Assembly (NCBI RefSeq): GCF_030818255.1
Contig: NZ_JAUTAG010000001.1
Span: forward strand, 1,612,001-1,676,000
DNA length: 64,000 bases
Direction: 5' to 3'
DNA from: Microbacterium sp. SORGH_AS_0969
GTDB lineage: Bacteria > Actinomycetota > Actinomycetes > Actinomycetales > Microbacteriaceae
Shown here: piece by piece, positions 36,918-45,352 of the stretch
How the letters are laid out: each line of letters starts with the position of its first letter
Position numbering within the stretch: the stretch's first letter is position 1
Notes under the pieces: model-generated
The model's database searches: none
The model's input: only the letters and a program-made list of their open reading frames with translations
What the model was told of the DNA's origin: nothing
Program-made: the position numbers and the translations under genes

Positions 36918-38520
36918 GAACTCTCCTAGGGGCGGGGATGGGTGGGGGTCGCTTCGGCGGGCTCGGCGGCCGGGGTCGTGGTTGCCGCGGGGGTGGGCGG
37001 TGGCTTCGGCAGGCTCGGCCACCGGGCTCGGAGCTGCCACGGCCGCCCACGCCGCGGGTTCGAACTCCGACCCGTCGGTGCCGACGAGGCGTTCGTGGAA
37101 AGCCTGCACCGTGCCCGGCCACAGCAGGGTCAACCGCCCGGATCGCTCGTCGACGTACCAGTTGCGGCATCCGCCGGTCAGCCAGGGGGTGGATGCCGCT
37201 GCCGCGGCGATCTCGTCGGTGTACGCCGCTTCGGCTTCGGGGCGGACGTGGAGCGTCCGGTCGGGGCGGCGATCGCGTTCCGTGAGGGAGCGGACCACGT
37301 ACACGGCCTGCTCCTCGGCCATGAGGACGGCGGAATTGTGACCGAGGCTCGCGTTGGGCCCGTTCAGCACGAAGAGGTTCGGGAAGCCCGCGACGACCGT
37401 CGACCCGAACGAGGTCATGCCCTCCGACCAGTGGTCGGCGAGGGTGGTGTCGTCCGCGCGCACAAGGTCGGCGTAGGGCTGCCGGGTCGAGGCGAAGCCC
37501 GTCGCGAGGACGAGGATGTCGGCCTCGTACCGCTCGCCACTCGCGGCGGTGAGAGTGGAACCGTCGACCGCCAGGAGCGCTGTGGGCTCGAGGGTGACGG
37601 CATCCGACGCCACCGCGGGGTAGAACGCGTCGGACAGGAGCACGCGCTTGCACCCGAAGGCGTAGTCCGGTGTCAGGGCCTCGCGCAGGGCGGGGTCGGA
37701 CACCTGGGCGTGCAGGTGGGAGAGCGCCATCGCGCGAGCGGCGGCGGATGCCGCGGCGTCACCCGAGCGCGAGGCGAAGCGTTCTTCTCCCTCGGCGTAG
37801 AGCTCGGCGCGCAGGCGGGCGAGGTCGCCGGGGTTCTCGGCGAGACGCTCGCGGTCGCTGCGGGGGATCTCGCCGCCGCCGCGCGGGACGATCCACGCGG
37901 GGGTGCGCTGGAACAGCGTCACGTGTGCGGCGCGGCGGGCGAGTTCGGGGACGAGCTGCACCGCGCTGGCGCCGGTGCCGACGACGGCGACCCGCTTGCC
38001 GGGTGAGGTCGACGTCGTGGTCCCACCGGGCGGAGTGGAACAGGGGACCGTCGAACGACTCGAGCCCGTCGATCGGGGGGACGTGCGGCTCGGTCAGGCG
38101 GCCGCACGCGAGGACGAGCGAGCGGGCGATGAGCGGCTCAGCGTCGATGCCGGTGTCGATGCGCCACACCGCGTCCGCGGCATCCCACTCGGCTCCGAGC
38201 ATCGGCGTGCGCAGGCGCAGACGGTCGCCGAGTCGCTCGCGCGCCGCGACGTCGCGCAGGTACGTCTGGATCTCGCCGCCCGGGGCGAACGTCCGCGACC
38301 AGTGCGGGTTCGGGTGCGCGGCGAGGCTGTAGAGGTGCGCGGGCACGTCGCATGCGACGCCGGGGTAGGTGTTGTCGCGCCAGGTGCCGCCGACATCGGC
38401 GGCGCGCTCGAGCACGACGAAGTCGTCGCGGCCGGCTCGACGCAGTGCCCCCGCCATGGCGAGGCCGGCGAATCCCGCGCCGACGATCGCGACGTCGACG
38501 ATGCGCTCGACGGAGGTCAC
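36918..38520 (-). pseudogene. Baeyer-Villiger-type flavin monooxygenase, frameshifted
   Basis: The first 170 or so codons from the ATG at 38520 encode an FAD motif (VAIVGAGFAGLAMAGALRRAG) and the Baeyer-Villiger fingerprint FDGPLFHSARWD. One extra base in a GGG run at 38001-38003 then shifts the frame. The expected continuation, GKRVAVVGTGASAVQLVPE (NADPH-binding), is found in another frame and runs to about 37050. There is no stop before fgd; the 3' end is made of imperfect repeats around GCTTCGGC(A/G)GGCTCGGC. The start overlaps the fbiC stop by ATGA. It may be a pseudogene or contain a sequencing error. Confidence 0.8.
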
Positions 38521-40952
38521 GCGGGGGCCACCCGGTAGTCGGTCGTCCGCTGCCGGAAGGGGCGCATGAGGCTGCGGGCGAGGCGTTCGGCCGCGGCGAC
38601 CGGCAGCTCGAGCCCCTGCTCGATGCCGGTGTCGGGCAGCACGCGGCCGTCGTAGAGCGTTCCGCCCAGGTCGTCGCCGCCGGAGCGCAGCAGCACCGCG
38701 GCGGTGTCGCGGCCGACGCGCGTCCAGGGAATCTGCACGTGCGGGATGCTGCCCGAGAGGAACAGCCGCGACACGGCGACCATCGCGCGGTGCTCGTCGA
38801 GCGGGGCGCGCCCGGTCACGAGCGGAACGTCGCCCCCGGGCAGCGGGATGGGCACGAACTCGGCGAAGCCGCGGGTCTCGTCCTGGATCTCGCGCAGCCG
38901 CCGCAGGTGCGCGATCCGCTCTTCGCCCGTCTCGACGTGGCCGTAGAACAGCACCGACGTCGAGCGGAACCCCGCGCGGTGCGCGGCGGTGATCCCCTCG
39001 ACCCAGCGGTCGATCTCGAGGTCGCCGGGCGCGACGAGCGCGCGCACCCGCTCGCTGAGGATCTTCACGCCCGTGCCCGGCACGGTGTCGACGCCCGCGT
39101 CGCGCATCGCGGCGAGGGCACCGTCGAGCCCGAGTCCGCCGCGGTCGGCGAGGTCGCGCACGTCGGCCGGACGATAGGCGTGCACATGGATGCCGGGAGC
39201 CCCGCGCTTCACCGCCCGCACCACGTCGAGATAGCCCGAGGGGTCTTCGTCGGGGCGCAGCGAGCCCTGAATGCAGATCTCGGTGGCACCGAGGTCGGCG
39301 GCGTCGGCGGCGATGGCCGTGGCGTCATCGAGGTCGAACTCGCCCGCCCCCGTACGGCCGGCGCGCCGGAACCCCGTCGAGGTCAGATTGCGGTTCTGCA
39401 CGAGAGTGATCGGCTCGCCCACGGTGTAGCGGCGTGCGTCGTCGGCGACGGCGGCGAGGGCATCGAGCTCGGCGCCGGTGGCGCGCAGCAGGCGGGTCCA
39501 GTCCGCGTCGTCGAGCCCGAGGGGATCGGATGCCGCCCGCTCGGCGAGGCGCTTCACGCCGGGGTCGGAGCTCGCGGCGCCGGAGCCCGCGGCGCCGGAG
39601 CTCGTGGTGCCGGAGCTCGCGGCGTGGTGAGCGGAGGACGAGGGACGAGCGGAGGACGGGAGGTCGGCGTCGGGTCCTCCCTGCGTCCCTGTTCCTCCCT
39701 CGGACACCGCGCGCGGGATCACATCGGCCGCGAGCCCCTCGGCATCGGCCAGGGCCCGAACGCGCGCGTGGAGGGCCGGGTCGATCCAGTGCGCGGCATC
39801 CTGAACGAACTCGGGATGCGCGGTGAGGCGTTCGCGCAGCGTGTAGCCGTGGGCGGCGGTCTGGGCGGCGAGGTCGTCGATCTGCGGCCAGGGGCGCTCG
39901 GGGTTGACGTGGTCGGCCGTGAGCGGCGAGACCCCGCCCCAGTCGTCGATGCCCGCCGCGATCAGGGCGCCCAGCTCGCGCGGGTCGGAGAGGTTCGGCG
40001 GTACCTGGATGCGCATGTCGGGTCCGAACACGAGTCGCGCGACGGCGACCGTCGCGAGGTACTCGTGCATGTCGGCATCCGGGGCGCCCTGCATGGCGGT
40101 GCGCGGCTTCGCGCGGAAGTTCTGCACGATGACCTCTTGCACGTGGCCGTGCCGGTCATCGAGCTCGCGCAGCGCCACCAGCGACTCAGCGCGGTCGCGC
40201 ACGGTCTCGCCGATGCCGACGAGGATGCCGGTGGTGAACGGGATGCCGGCGGCCCCCGCGTCGTCGATGACCTTCAGGCGCAGGTCGGGGTCTTTGTCGG
40301 GGGAGCCGTAGTGCACCTGCCCGGGCTCTTCGTAGAGGCGGTGCGAGGTGGTCTCGAGCATCATGCCCATCGACGGCGACACCGGGCGCAGCGTCGCCAG
40401 TTCGTCGGGGTGCATGACGCCGGGGTTGGCGTGCACGAGCATGCCCGTCTCGGCGGTGATGAGCCGCGCGATGTGCGCGACGTAGTCGATCGTGGAGGAG
40501 AAGCCGTGCTCGTCGAGCCACGCGCGGGCTTCGGGCCAGCGTTCCTCGGGGCGGTCGCCGAGGGTGAGGAGCGCCTCTTTGCAGCCGAGCGCCTGCCCCT
40601 GTCGCACCACGGTGAGCACCTGCTCGGGGCTCATGTACGTCGGCTTGCGCAGCAGGTTCAGCTGGCCGGGGGTGTCGACGAAGACGCAGTAGTGGCAGCG
40701 GTCGCGACACAGCGTCGTGAGCGGGACGAACACCTTGCGCGAGTACGTCAGGACGTCGGGGCGCCCGGCGCGCGCCAGACCCACGTCGCGCAGTGCTCCG
40801 GCGACGCGGAACAGCTCGTCGAGAGGGGCGTGCAGCAACCGTTCGGTCTCGTCGACGTTCGGACGGTGGCCGCCCAGGACCTGCGCGAGAAGATCGTCGA
40901 TCGATGCGCCTCGGGCCGGTGCGACTCGCGGCGCAACACTGCCCGTACTCAT
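38517..40952 (-). CDS. fbiC: FO synthase FbiC (CofG-CofH fusion) with abnormal CofH half
   Basis: An 811-residue two-domain radical-SAM protein that should make the deazaflavin FO from tyrosine and a ribitylaminouracil. The N-terminal CofG half is intact, with LTTLCRDRCHYCVF giving the CxxxCxxC cluster motif. A Ser/Ala-rich linker (about 415-475) follows. The C-terminal CofH half keeps ITLVQNRN, GATEICIQGSLRPDED, YGHVETGEERIAHL and DLGGTLYDG. After NRN it reads LTSTGFRRAGRTGAGEFDL, so the CxxxCxxC block and about ten residues are absent. FO synthesis by this protein alone is therefore doubtful. It heads the fbiC-BVMO-fgd operon. Confidence 0.9.
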   Translation of the reverse strand: MSTGSVAPRVAPARGASIDDLLAQVLGGHRPNVDETERLLHAPLDELFRVAGALRDVGLARAGRPDVLTYSRKVFVPLTTLCRDRCHYCVFVDTPGQLNLLRKPTYMSPEQVLTVVRQGQALGCKEALLTLGDRPEERWPEARAWLDEHGFSSTIDYVAHIARLITAETGMLVHANPGVMHPDELATLRPVSPSMGMMLETTSHRLYEEPGQVHYGSPDKDPDLRLKVIDDAGAAGIPFTTGILVGIGETVRDRAESLVALRELDDRHGHVQEVIVQNFRAKPRTAMQGAPDADMHEYLATVAVARLVFGPDMRIQVPPNLSDPRELGALIAAGIDDWGGVSPLTADHVNPERPWPQIDDLAAQTAAHGYTLRERLTAHPEFVQDAAHWIDPALHARVRALADAEGLAADVIPRAVSEGGTGTQGGPDADLPSSARPSSSAHHAASSGTTSSGAAGSGAASSDPGVKRLAERAASDPLGLDDADWTRLLRATGAELDALAAVADDARRYTVGEPITLVQNRNLTSTGFRRAGRTGAGEFDLDDATAIAADAADLGATEICIQGSLRPDEDPSGYLDVVRAVKRGAPGIHVHAYRPADVRDLADRGGLGLDGALAAMRDAGVDTVPGTGVKILSERVRALVAPGDLEIDRWVEGITAAHRAGFRSTSVLFYGHVETGEERIAHLRRLREIQDETRGFAEFVPIPLPGGDVPLVTGRAPLDEHRAMVAVSRLFLSGSIPHVQIPWTRVGRDTAAVLLRSGGDDLGGTLYDGRVLPDTGIEQGLELPVAAAERLARSLMRPFRQRTTDYRVAPA
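39628..39705. repeat. palindromic element D4 inside fbiC
   Basis: GTGAGCGGAGGACGAGGGAC with a second GCGGAGGAC on the left pairs with GTCCTCC, GTCCCTG and TCCTCCCTCGG on the right, the same four-box layout as D1-D3. It lies wholly within the coding frame and encodes part of the linker between the CofG and CofH halves (SSARPSSSAHH region). An adjacent imperfect repeat of GCGCCGGAGCTCGCGG adds AASSGTTSSGAAGSG. Confidence 0.8.
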
Positions 40953-41091
40953 CGCTCCAGGCTATCCCTCGCCTCCGACATCCGGGCCGGGAACGGCGCC
41001 GAGCTCGGATGCGCGACCGGAAACACGATCGTTGCGCTCTCGTAAGGTCGACGCCCCGTCGCCCTCAGGGAGGGCTGGCAGGATGGATGCC

Positions 41092-41481
41092 ATGGTGACT
41101 CTGCTGCTCGATCAGGCGCAGCTCGAAGTCGTGCTGTCGCCGACCGAGCGCGCGCTCTCGTTCCGCAAGAACAACATCGTGGTGCCCCGCGAGCACATCG
41201 ATCGCGTGCAGTTGACCGACGACGCGTGGACGTGGCTCCGCGGCGTGCCGAACCCGGGCATCAACCTTCCCGTCGCCGTGGGCGCGGGCACGTGGAAGTC
41301 GGCGGGCGGCAACGATTTCGTCATCATCCGGGGCCGCAAGCCCAGCGTCGTGGTCGACCTGACCGGTCACGACGAGTTCGAGCGGCTCGTGCTGACCACC
41401 AAGCACGGCGTTGCGTTGCTCAAGGCGCTGCGTCTCGACGTGGCATCCGAGCCCGAAGACGTGGCCGACATCGTCGCGTGA
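41092..41481 (+). CDS. conserved actinobacterial protein, PH-like
   Basis: A 129-residue soluble protein dominated by beta strands (TLLLDQAQLEVVLSPTERALSFRKNNIVVPREHIDRVQL) with a C-terminal helix, resembling a bacterial pleckstrin-homology-like fold. I do not recognise a named family. It is divergent from fbiC, with 139 bases between starts. Its start reads GGCAGG-ATGGATGCC-ATG and I use the second ATG. A family B palindrome follows the stop by 32 bases. Confidence 0.65.
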   Translation: MVTLLLDQAQLEVVLSPTERALSFRKNNIVVPREHIDRVQLTDDAWTWLRGVPNPGINLPVAVGAGTWKSAGGNDFVIIRGRKPSVVVDLTGHDEFERLVLTTKHGVALLKALRLDVASEPEDVADIVA

Positions 41482-41513
41482 GTCGACCCGACGACCGCCG
41501 GCCTCCCATCGGG

Positions 41514-41582
41514 CCTCGTTGAGTGTCCGAAACACCCGGACGATTTTCTGAGACGTCCGGGTTTCTCGGAGACTCAACGAGG
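41514..41582. repeat. palindromic element B1
   Basis: CCTCGTTGAGTGTCCGAAAC with CCCGGACG on the left pairs with CGTCCGGG and CTCGGAGACTCAACGAGG on the right, arms of about 29 bp and a short T-rich loop. It stands between the convergent PH-like and TauE-like genes, 26 bases from the latter's stop. It could end transcription from both sides. Confidence 0.85.
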
Positions 41583-41608
41583 TGAACGGACCGCAGCGGG
41601 AAACGGGC

Positions 41609-42412
41609 TCAGGACGTGAACTGGACCACGGTGTCCCATGCGAGCTTCACGATGAGGATCGACAGCGTCACGAGGAACACGATCCGCACGAACCCGCTCC
41701 CGCGGCGGGTCGCCATGTGCGCGCCGATGAATCCGCCCGTGACGTTCATCGCGGCCATCGCGAGGCCGAGGACCAGCAGGATCTCGCCGTGCACGCCGTA
41801 CACCGCGAGGGCGGCGAGATTGGTGGTGAGGTTGGCGATCTTGGCGTTGACGCTCGCCTGCAGGAAGCCGTATCCCAGCACGCCGACGATGAGGATCACG
41901 AAGAACGACCCGGTGCCGGGGCCCAGGATGCCGTCGTAGAAGCCGACCAGCAGTCCGATCGCCCCGGCACGCCACGCGACGGCCGCAGCGCGGTCGTGAC
42001 GGGGCTCGTGCTCGAGACCCATTCTCGGCTTCAGGAGCGTGTACAGCGCCACGGCGATGACGGCGACGAGGACGATCGGGGTGAGCACCTCTCGCGGGAC
42101 GTATCGTGACAGCGCTGCGCCGAGCGTGGATCCGGCGTAGGCGCCCACGACGAGGGGGATCAGCAGGACGAGCTGCACCCTGATCTTGCGCAGGTACACC
42201 CAGCTCGCCGAGAGCGTGCCGAAGAACGACGACAGCTTGTTCGTGCCGAGGATGAACGGGGTCGCGACGTCTTTCGGCACGGCGATGACGAGGGCCGGCA
42301 GCTGGATCAGTCCGCCGCCACCGACCACCGCGTCGACCCATCCGGCCACGCCCGCGGCGATCAGCAGGACGACGAGGGCTGCCACCGAGACGGGGAGCCA
42401 CTCGGCGATCAC
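41609..42412 (-). CDS. TauE/SafE family membrane transporter
   Basis: A 267-residue protein with about eight transmembrane helices in two repeats. The signature segments GWVDAVVGGGGLIQLPALV near the N terminus and GFYDGILGPGTGSFFVILIV in the second half are typical of the TauE/SafE (DUF81) family. The family exports sulfite, sulfoacetate or related anions; substrate here is unknown. The GTG start at 42412 is a choice between two nearby GTG codons (the other at 42427). It stands alone, divergent from the Nudix gene. Confidence 0.82.
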   Translation of the reverse strand: MIAEWLPVSVAALVVLLIAAGVAGWVDAVVGGGGLIQLPALVIAVPKDVATPFILGTNKLSSFFGTLSASWVYLRKIRVQLVLLIPLVVGAYAGSTLGAALSRYVPREVLTPIVLVAVIAVALYTLLKPRMGLEHEPRHDRAAAVAWRAGAIGLLVGFYDGILGPGTGSFFVILIVGVLGYGFLQASVNAKIANLTTNLAALAVYGVHGEILLVLGLAMAAMNVTGGFIGAHMATRRGSGFVRIVFLVTLSILIVKLAWDTVVQFTS

Positions 42413-42532
42413 CGGTCCATCGAGCACGGTTGATTCTCGCCGACCCGGGAGGCCGCGCCAAATGCGCAGGGCGGAGCGGCCGCGCTGCGCAGGGCCGTGC
42501 GCAGTGTCGTCGAGGACGCGTACGGTGACGGC

Positions 42533-43105
42533 ATGACGAACGAGACGGAGCCGGGATGGCAGACGCTGAGTCGCCGCGAGGCGTACGTCGGGCGTGTGCG
42601 CATCGTCGAGCACGAGGTCGTCCTACCGGACGGGACGTCGTCGACCTACGAGGTGGACGAGAGCGTCCCCTTCGCGGTCGCGACCCTCGTGGTCGAGGAG
42701 GCCCAAGTGGTCCTCGCGCGGCAGTACCGGTATCCGCTCGATCGGTGGATCTTCGACCTTCCCGGCGGAGCGGGCCACGCGACGGAGACGCCCGAGGACG
42801 CCGCTCGCCGTGAGCTCGAGGAAGAGCTCGGGCTGATCGCGACCGAGCTCGTGCCGCTGCAGACCTTCTTCGTCAACCCGGGTCGAGCGGCCTGGCCGGT
42901 GCACCTCTTCCTCTGCGTGACCGAGACGCGACCGGGGGTCGCCGACACGTCCGACCCGGCGGAGCAGGTGCGGCACGCGCGGCTGAGCATCGGGGACCTG
43001 GATGCCGCGATCGCGCGTGGCGACATCGTGGATCCGGCGCTGCTCATCGCGCGTGCGAGCGCCGCCGCTCGCGGTCTGCTTCCGCCGATCGCGCCCGCTC
43101 CGTGA
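42533..43105 (+). CDS. Nudix hydrolase (ADP-ribose pyrophosphatase type)
   Basis: A 190-residue Nudix protein. The complete Nudix box GX5EX7REUXEEXGU is present (GAGHATETPEDAARRELEEELGL, about 78-100). The preceding VVLARQYRYPLDRWIFDLPGG is characteristic of the ADP-ribose pyrophosphatase group, which hydrolyses ADP-ribose or related nucleotide sugars. The ATG start gives a normal length. Nine bases separate its stop from the convergent ABC permease gene. Confidence 0.85.
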   Translation: MTNETEPGWQTLSRREAYVGRVRIVEHEVVLPDGTSSTYEVDESVPFAVATLVVEEAQVVLARQYRYPLDRWIFDLPGGAGHATETPEDAARRELEEELGLIATELVPLQTFFVNPGRAAWPVHLFLCVTETRPGVADTSDPAEQVRHARLSIGDLDAAIARGDIVDPALLIARASAAARGLLPPIAPAP

Positions 43106-43114
43106 AGCCCCGGG

Positions 43115-43930
43115 TCAGTCGACGTCGCGACGCCAGGTCGTGAACAGGCCGATCACGAGGAACACCACCGCGTAGGCCAGGAGCACGAGGCCGCCGACCC
43201 ACCAGTCGAGTGATCCCGAGCCGCCGGACGACATGGCGCCGAAGATCGTCTTGCCCACGAGGGCGTCGCTCGCGGCGCTCGGGAACCACTTGACGACCTC
43301 GCTGAAGCCCGAGACGAGCCCGCCCAGGGTACGGACGATCGGCTCGATGAAGAGCGTGACGGCGAGCACGATGACGATCGCGGCCACCTGGTTGCGCACG
43401 ACGGTTCCGACACCGATGCCGACCACGGCCCACAGGGCGAAGGCGAGCAGCATGCGGCCGACGAGTGTCCAGGTGTCGGACGAGCCCAGCTCGGCGTCGA
43501 CGCCGAAGATGCTGAGTACGCCCGCGCCCGCGGCGATCGCGGCGGCGGATCCGAGGATGCCGTAGAGCAGGCCGACCACGATGCCGACGAAGAACTTGCC
43601 GCCGAGGACGACTCCGCGGCGCGGTGTGGCGAGGAACGTCGGGGTCAGCGTCTTGTGCCGGAACTCGGTGGTGACCATGAGGGTGCCGACGAGCAGCGGG
43701 AAGACGTACCCGACCCCGCTCGCCGAGCTGTAGACGAGGCCGGCGAGGCCTTCGGTCTGCGGCGCGGGGCCGTTGCCGGTCAGCCGGCCGGAGGCCACGC
43801 CGCCGAAGACGAGCGCGAGAACGCCCGCGGTGAAGGCGACGTAGACCACGAGCACGATCGCGAGCACCCACCACCCGGCGGTGGAGAACTGCTTGGTGTA
43901 CTCGGAACGCGTGGCGGCGACGAGGCTCAT
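43115..43930 (-). CDS. ABC-2 type transporter permease
   Basis: A 271-residue membrane protein with six predicted transmembrane helices (first at about 19-45, WWVLAIVLVVYVAFTAGVLAL). It is of the ABC-2 permease type that pairs with a single-domain ATPase. Its start overlaps the stop of the ATPase gene (ATGA), so the pair forms one exporter. MSLVAATRSEYTKQFSTAGWW is the usual N terminus of this actinobacterial group. Substrate unknown; such pairs often export antibiotics or lipids. Confidence 0.82.
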   Translation of the reverse strand: MSLVAATRSEYTKQFSTAGWWVLAIVLVVYVAFTAGVLALVFGGVASGRLTGNGPAPQTEGLAGLVYSSASGVGYVFPLLVGTLMVTTEFRHKTLTPTFLATPRRGVVLGGKFFVGIVVGLLYGILGSAAAIAAGAGVLSIFGVDAELGSSDTWTLVGRMLLAFALWAVVGIGVGTVVRNQVAAIVIVLAVTLFIEPIVRTLGGLVSGFSEVVKWFPSAASDALVGKTIFGAMSSGGSGSLDWWVGGLVLLAYAVVFLVIGLFTTWRRDVD

Positions 43931-45219
43931 CGGGACACCTCCGTGCTATCGGTCGCTGCGCTGTCGGTCGCTGCGCCTTCCGGGGCGGTGCCGCCGTCTT
44001 GTGCGGGGGTGGGCGGCACCACGTCGATGACACCCGTGGATGCCACCGAGTACGACGGCCGCGGATCTTCGGACCGTGACGCCTCGGACGGTGGCTCCAC
44101 CCGGGCCCCGCGAGCGGGCGCCGGGATCGTGACGAGGTCGGTCGAGGTGGCCGGTTCCGCTGCGGCGACGTCGTCGACGGGCGACGCCGCGGGGTCGACC
44201 GGGGCCGCCGTGGGCAGCGACTCGGCCGCGGGCGCCGGGGTCACGGCATCCGGGATCGCCGCATCCGGCAGGCCGGGATCGGGTGTCGGCGCCGCGACGG
44301 TCGTGCCTCCCGCGCTCGCGTGGACGCGCACGCCGCTGACGAGCTCGAGGAAGATGTCTTCGAGGCTCGCGCCCTTGCTCTGCAGGTGCGACAGGGCGAT
44401 GCCGGCGCCGGCGGCGAGAGCGCCGATCTCGACGGGCTCGAGGTGGCGGATCGTGAAGCCGTTGCGCAGCAACTGGTACGGGATGCCGCGCTCGTCGAGC
44501 AGCGCCGACAGCGCTGCACGGTCCGGGGCGTCGACGACCGTGGCGTACTCGTCGGGGTCGGCGAGGTCTTCGACGCCGCCCTGGAAGACGAGGCGGCCGT
44601 GGGAGATGATCAGCAGCGCGTCGACGGTCTGCTGCACCTCGGCCAGGAGGTGCGACGAGATGAGGACGGTGCGTCCCTCTTCGGCGAGGTGGCGGAGCAG
44701 GGAGCGCATCCACCGGATGCCCTCGGGGTCGAGGCCGTTCGTGGGCTCGTCGAGGACGAGGACGCCCGGGTCGCCGAGGAGGGCCGTCGCGAGGCCGAGG
44801 CGCTGGCGCATGCCGAGCGAGAAGCCGCCCACACGGCGTCCGGCGACATCGGCGAGGCCGACGAGGCCCAGCACCTCGTCGATGCGCGACGTCGGGAGCG
44901 ATGCCGCGCGCGCGTAGACCTTGAGGTGGTTCGCGGCGGAGCGACCGGGGTGGAAGCTCGACGCCTCGAGCGCCGCGCCCACCGTCTGCAGGGGCGAGGC
45001 GAGGTCGGCGTAGCGCTTGCCGCCGATCGTGGCGGTGCCCGAGGTGGGACGCACGAGTCCGAGCAGCATGCGCAGCGACGTGGTCTTTCCGGCGCCGTTG
45101 GGCCCCAGGAAGCCGGTGACGAGGCCGGGCTCGACGCGCGCATCGAGGGAGTCCACGGCCGACACCGCGCCGAACCGTTTGGTCAGGCCGGCGAGTTCGA
45201 GCACCTGTCCCTCGGGCAT
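43927..45219 (-). CDS. ABC transporter ATP-binding protein with long disordered tail
   Basis: A 430-residue protein. The ATPase domain (1-300) has Walker A GPNGAGKTT, signature FSLGMRQRLGLA and Walker B VLVLDEPTNGLDPEG, as in DrrA-type exporters. The last 130 residues are Pro/Ala/Asp-rich with no fold visible, which is unusual for the family and probably an acquired low-complexity tail. It is followed by its permease with a 4-base overlap. An HIBCH-like gene lies divergent upstream. Confidence 0.86.
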   Translation of the reverse strand: MPEGQVLELAGLTKRFGAVSAVDSLDARVEPGLVTGFLGPNGAGKTTSLRMLLGLVRPTSGTATIGGKRYADLASPLQTVGAALEASSFHPGRSAANHLKVYARAASLPTSRIDEVLGLVGLADVAGRRVGGFSLGMRQRLGLATALLGDPGVLVLDEPTNGLDPEGIRWMRSLLRHLAEEGRTVLISSHLLAEVQQTVDALLIISHGRLVFQGGVEDLADPDEYATVVDAPDRAALSALLDERGIPYQLLRNGFTIRHLEPVEIGALAAGAGIALSHLQSKGASLEDIFLELVSGVRVHASAGGTTVAAPTPDPGLPDAAIPDAVTPAPAAESLPTAAPVDPAASPVDDVAAAEPATSTDLVTIPAPARGARVEPPSEASRSEDPRPSYSVASTGVIDVVPPTPAQDGGTAPEGAATDSAATDSTEVSR

Positions 45220-45352
45220 GCGGCCCCTTTCTGTCGGCGGGCGTTCCTGCCATCTTCCCCGATCCGGGGGCGAAAACGCATCTCCGCGTGAGCGGGAGGG
45301 CGGGCAGCGGGCTCGGCGGGAGGGCAGCCAGGCGCGTGTGTAACGTGGCAGC

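Noticed and set aside
35907..37961. A 684-residue BVMO-Fgd fusion protein
   Set aside because: fgd has its own strong Shine-Dalgarno sequence and a start matching Fgd homologues; the upstream part lacks the FAD domain because of the frameshift.
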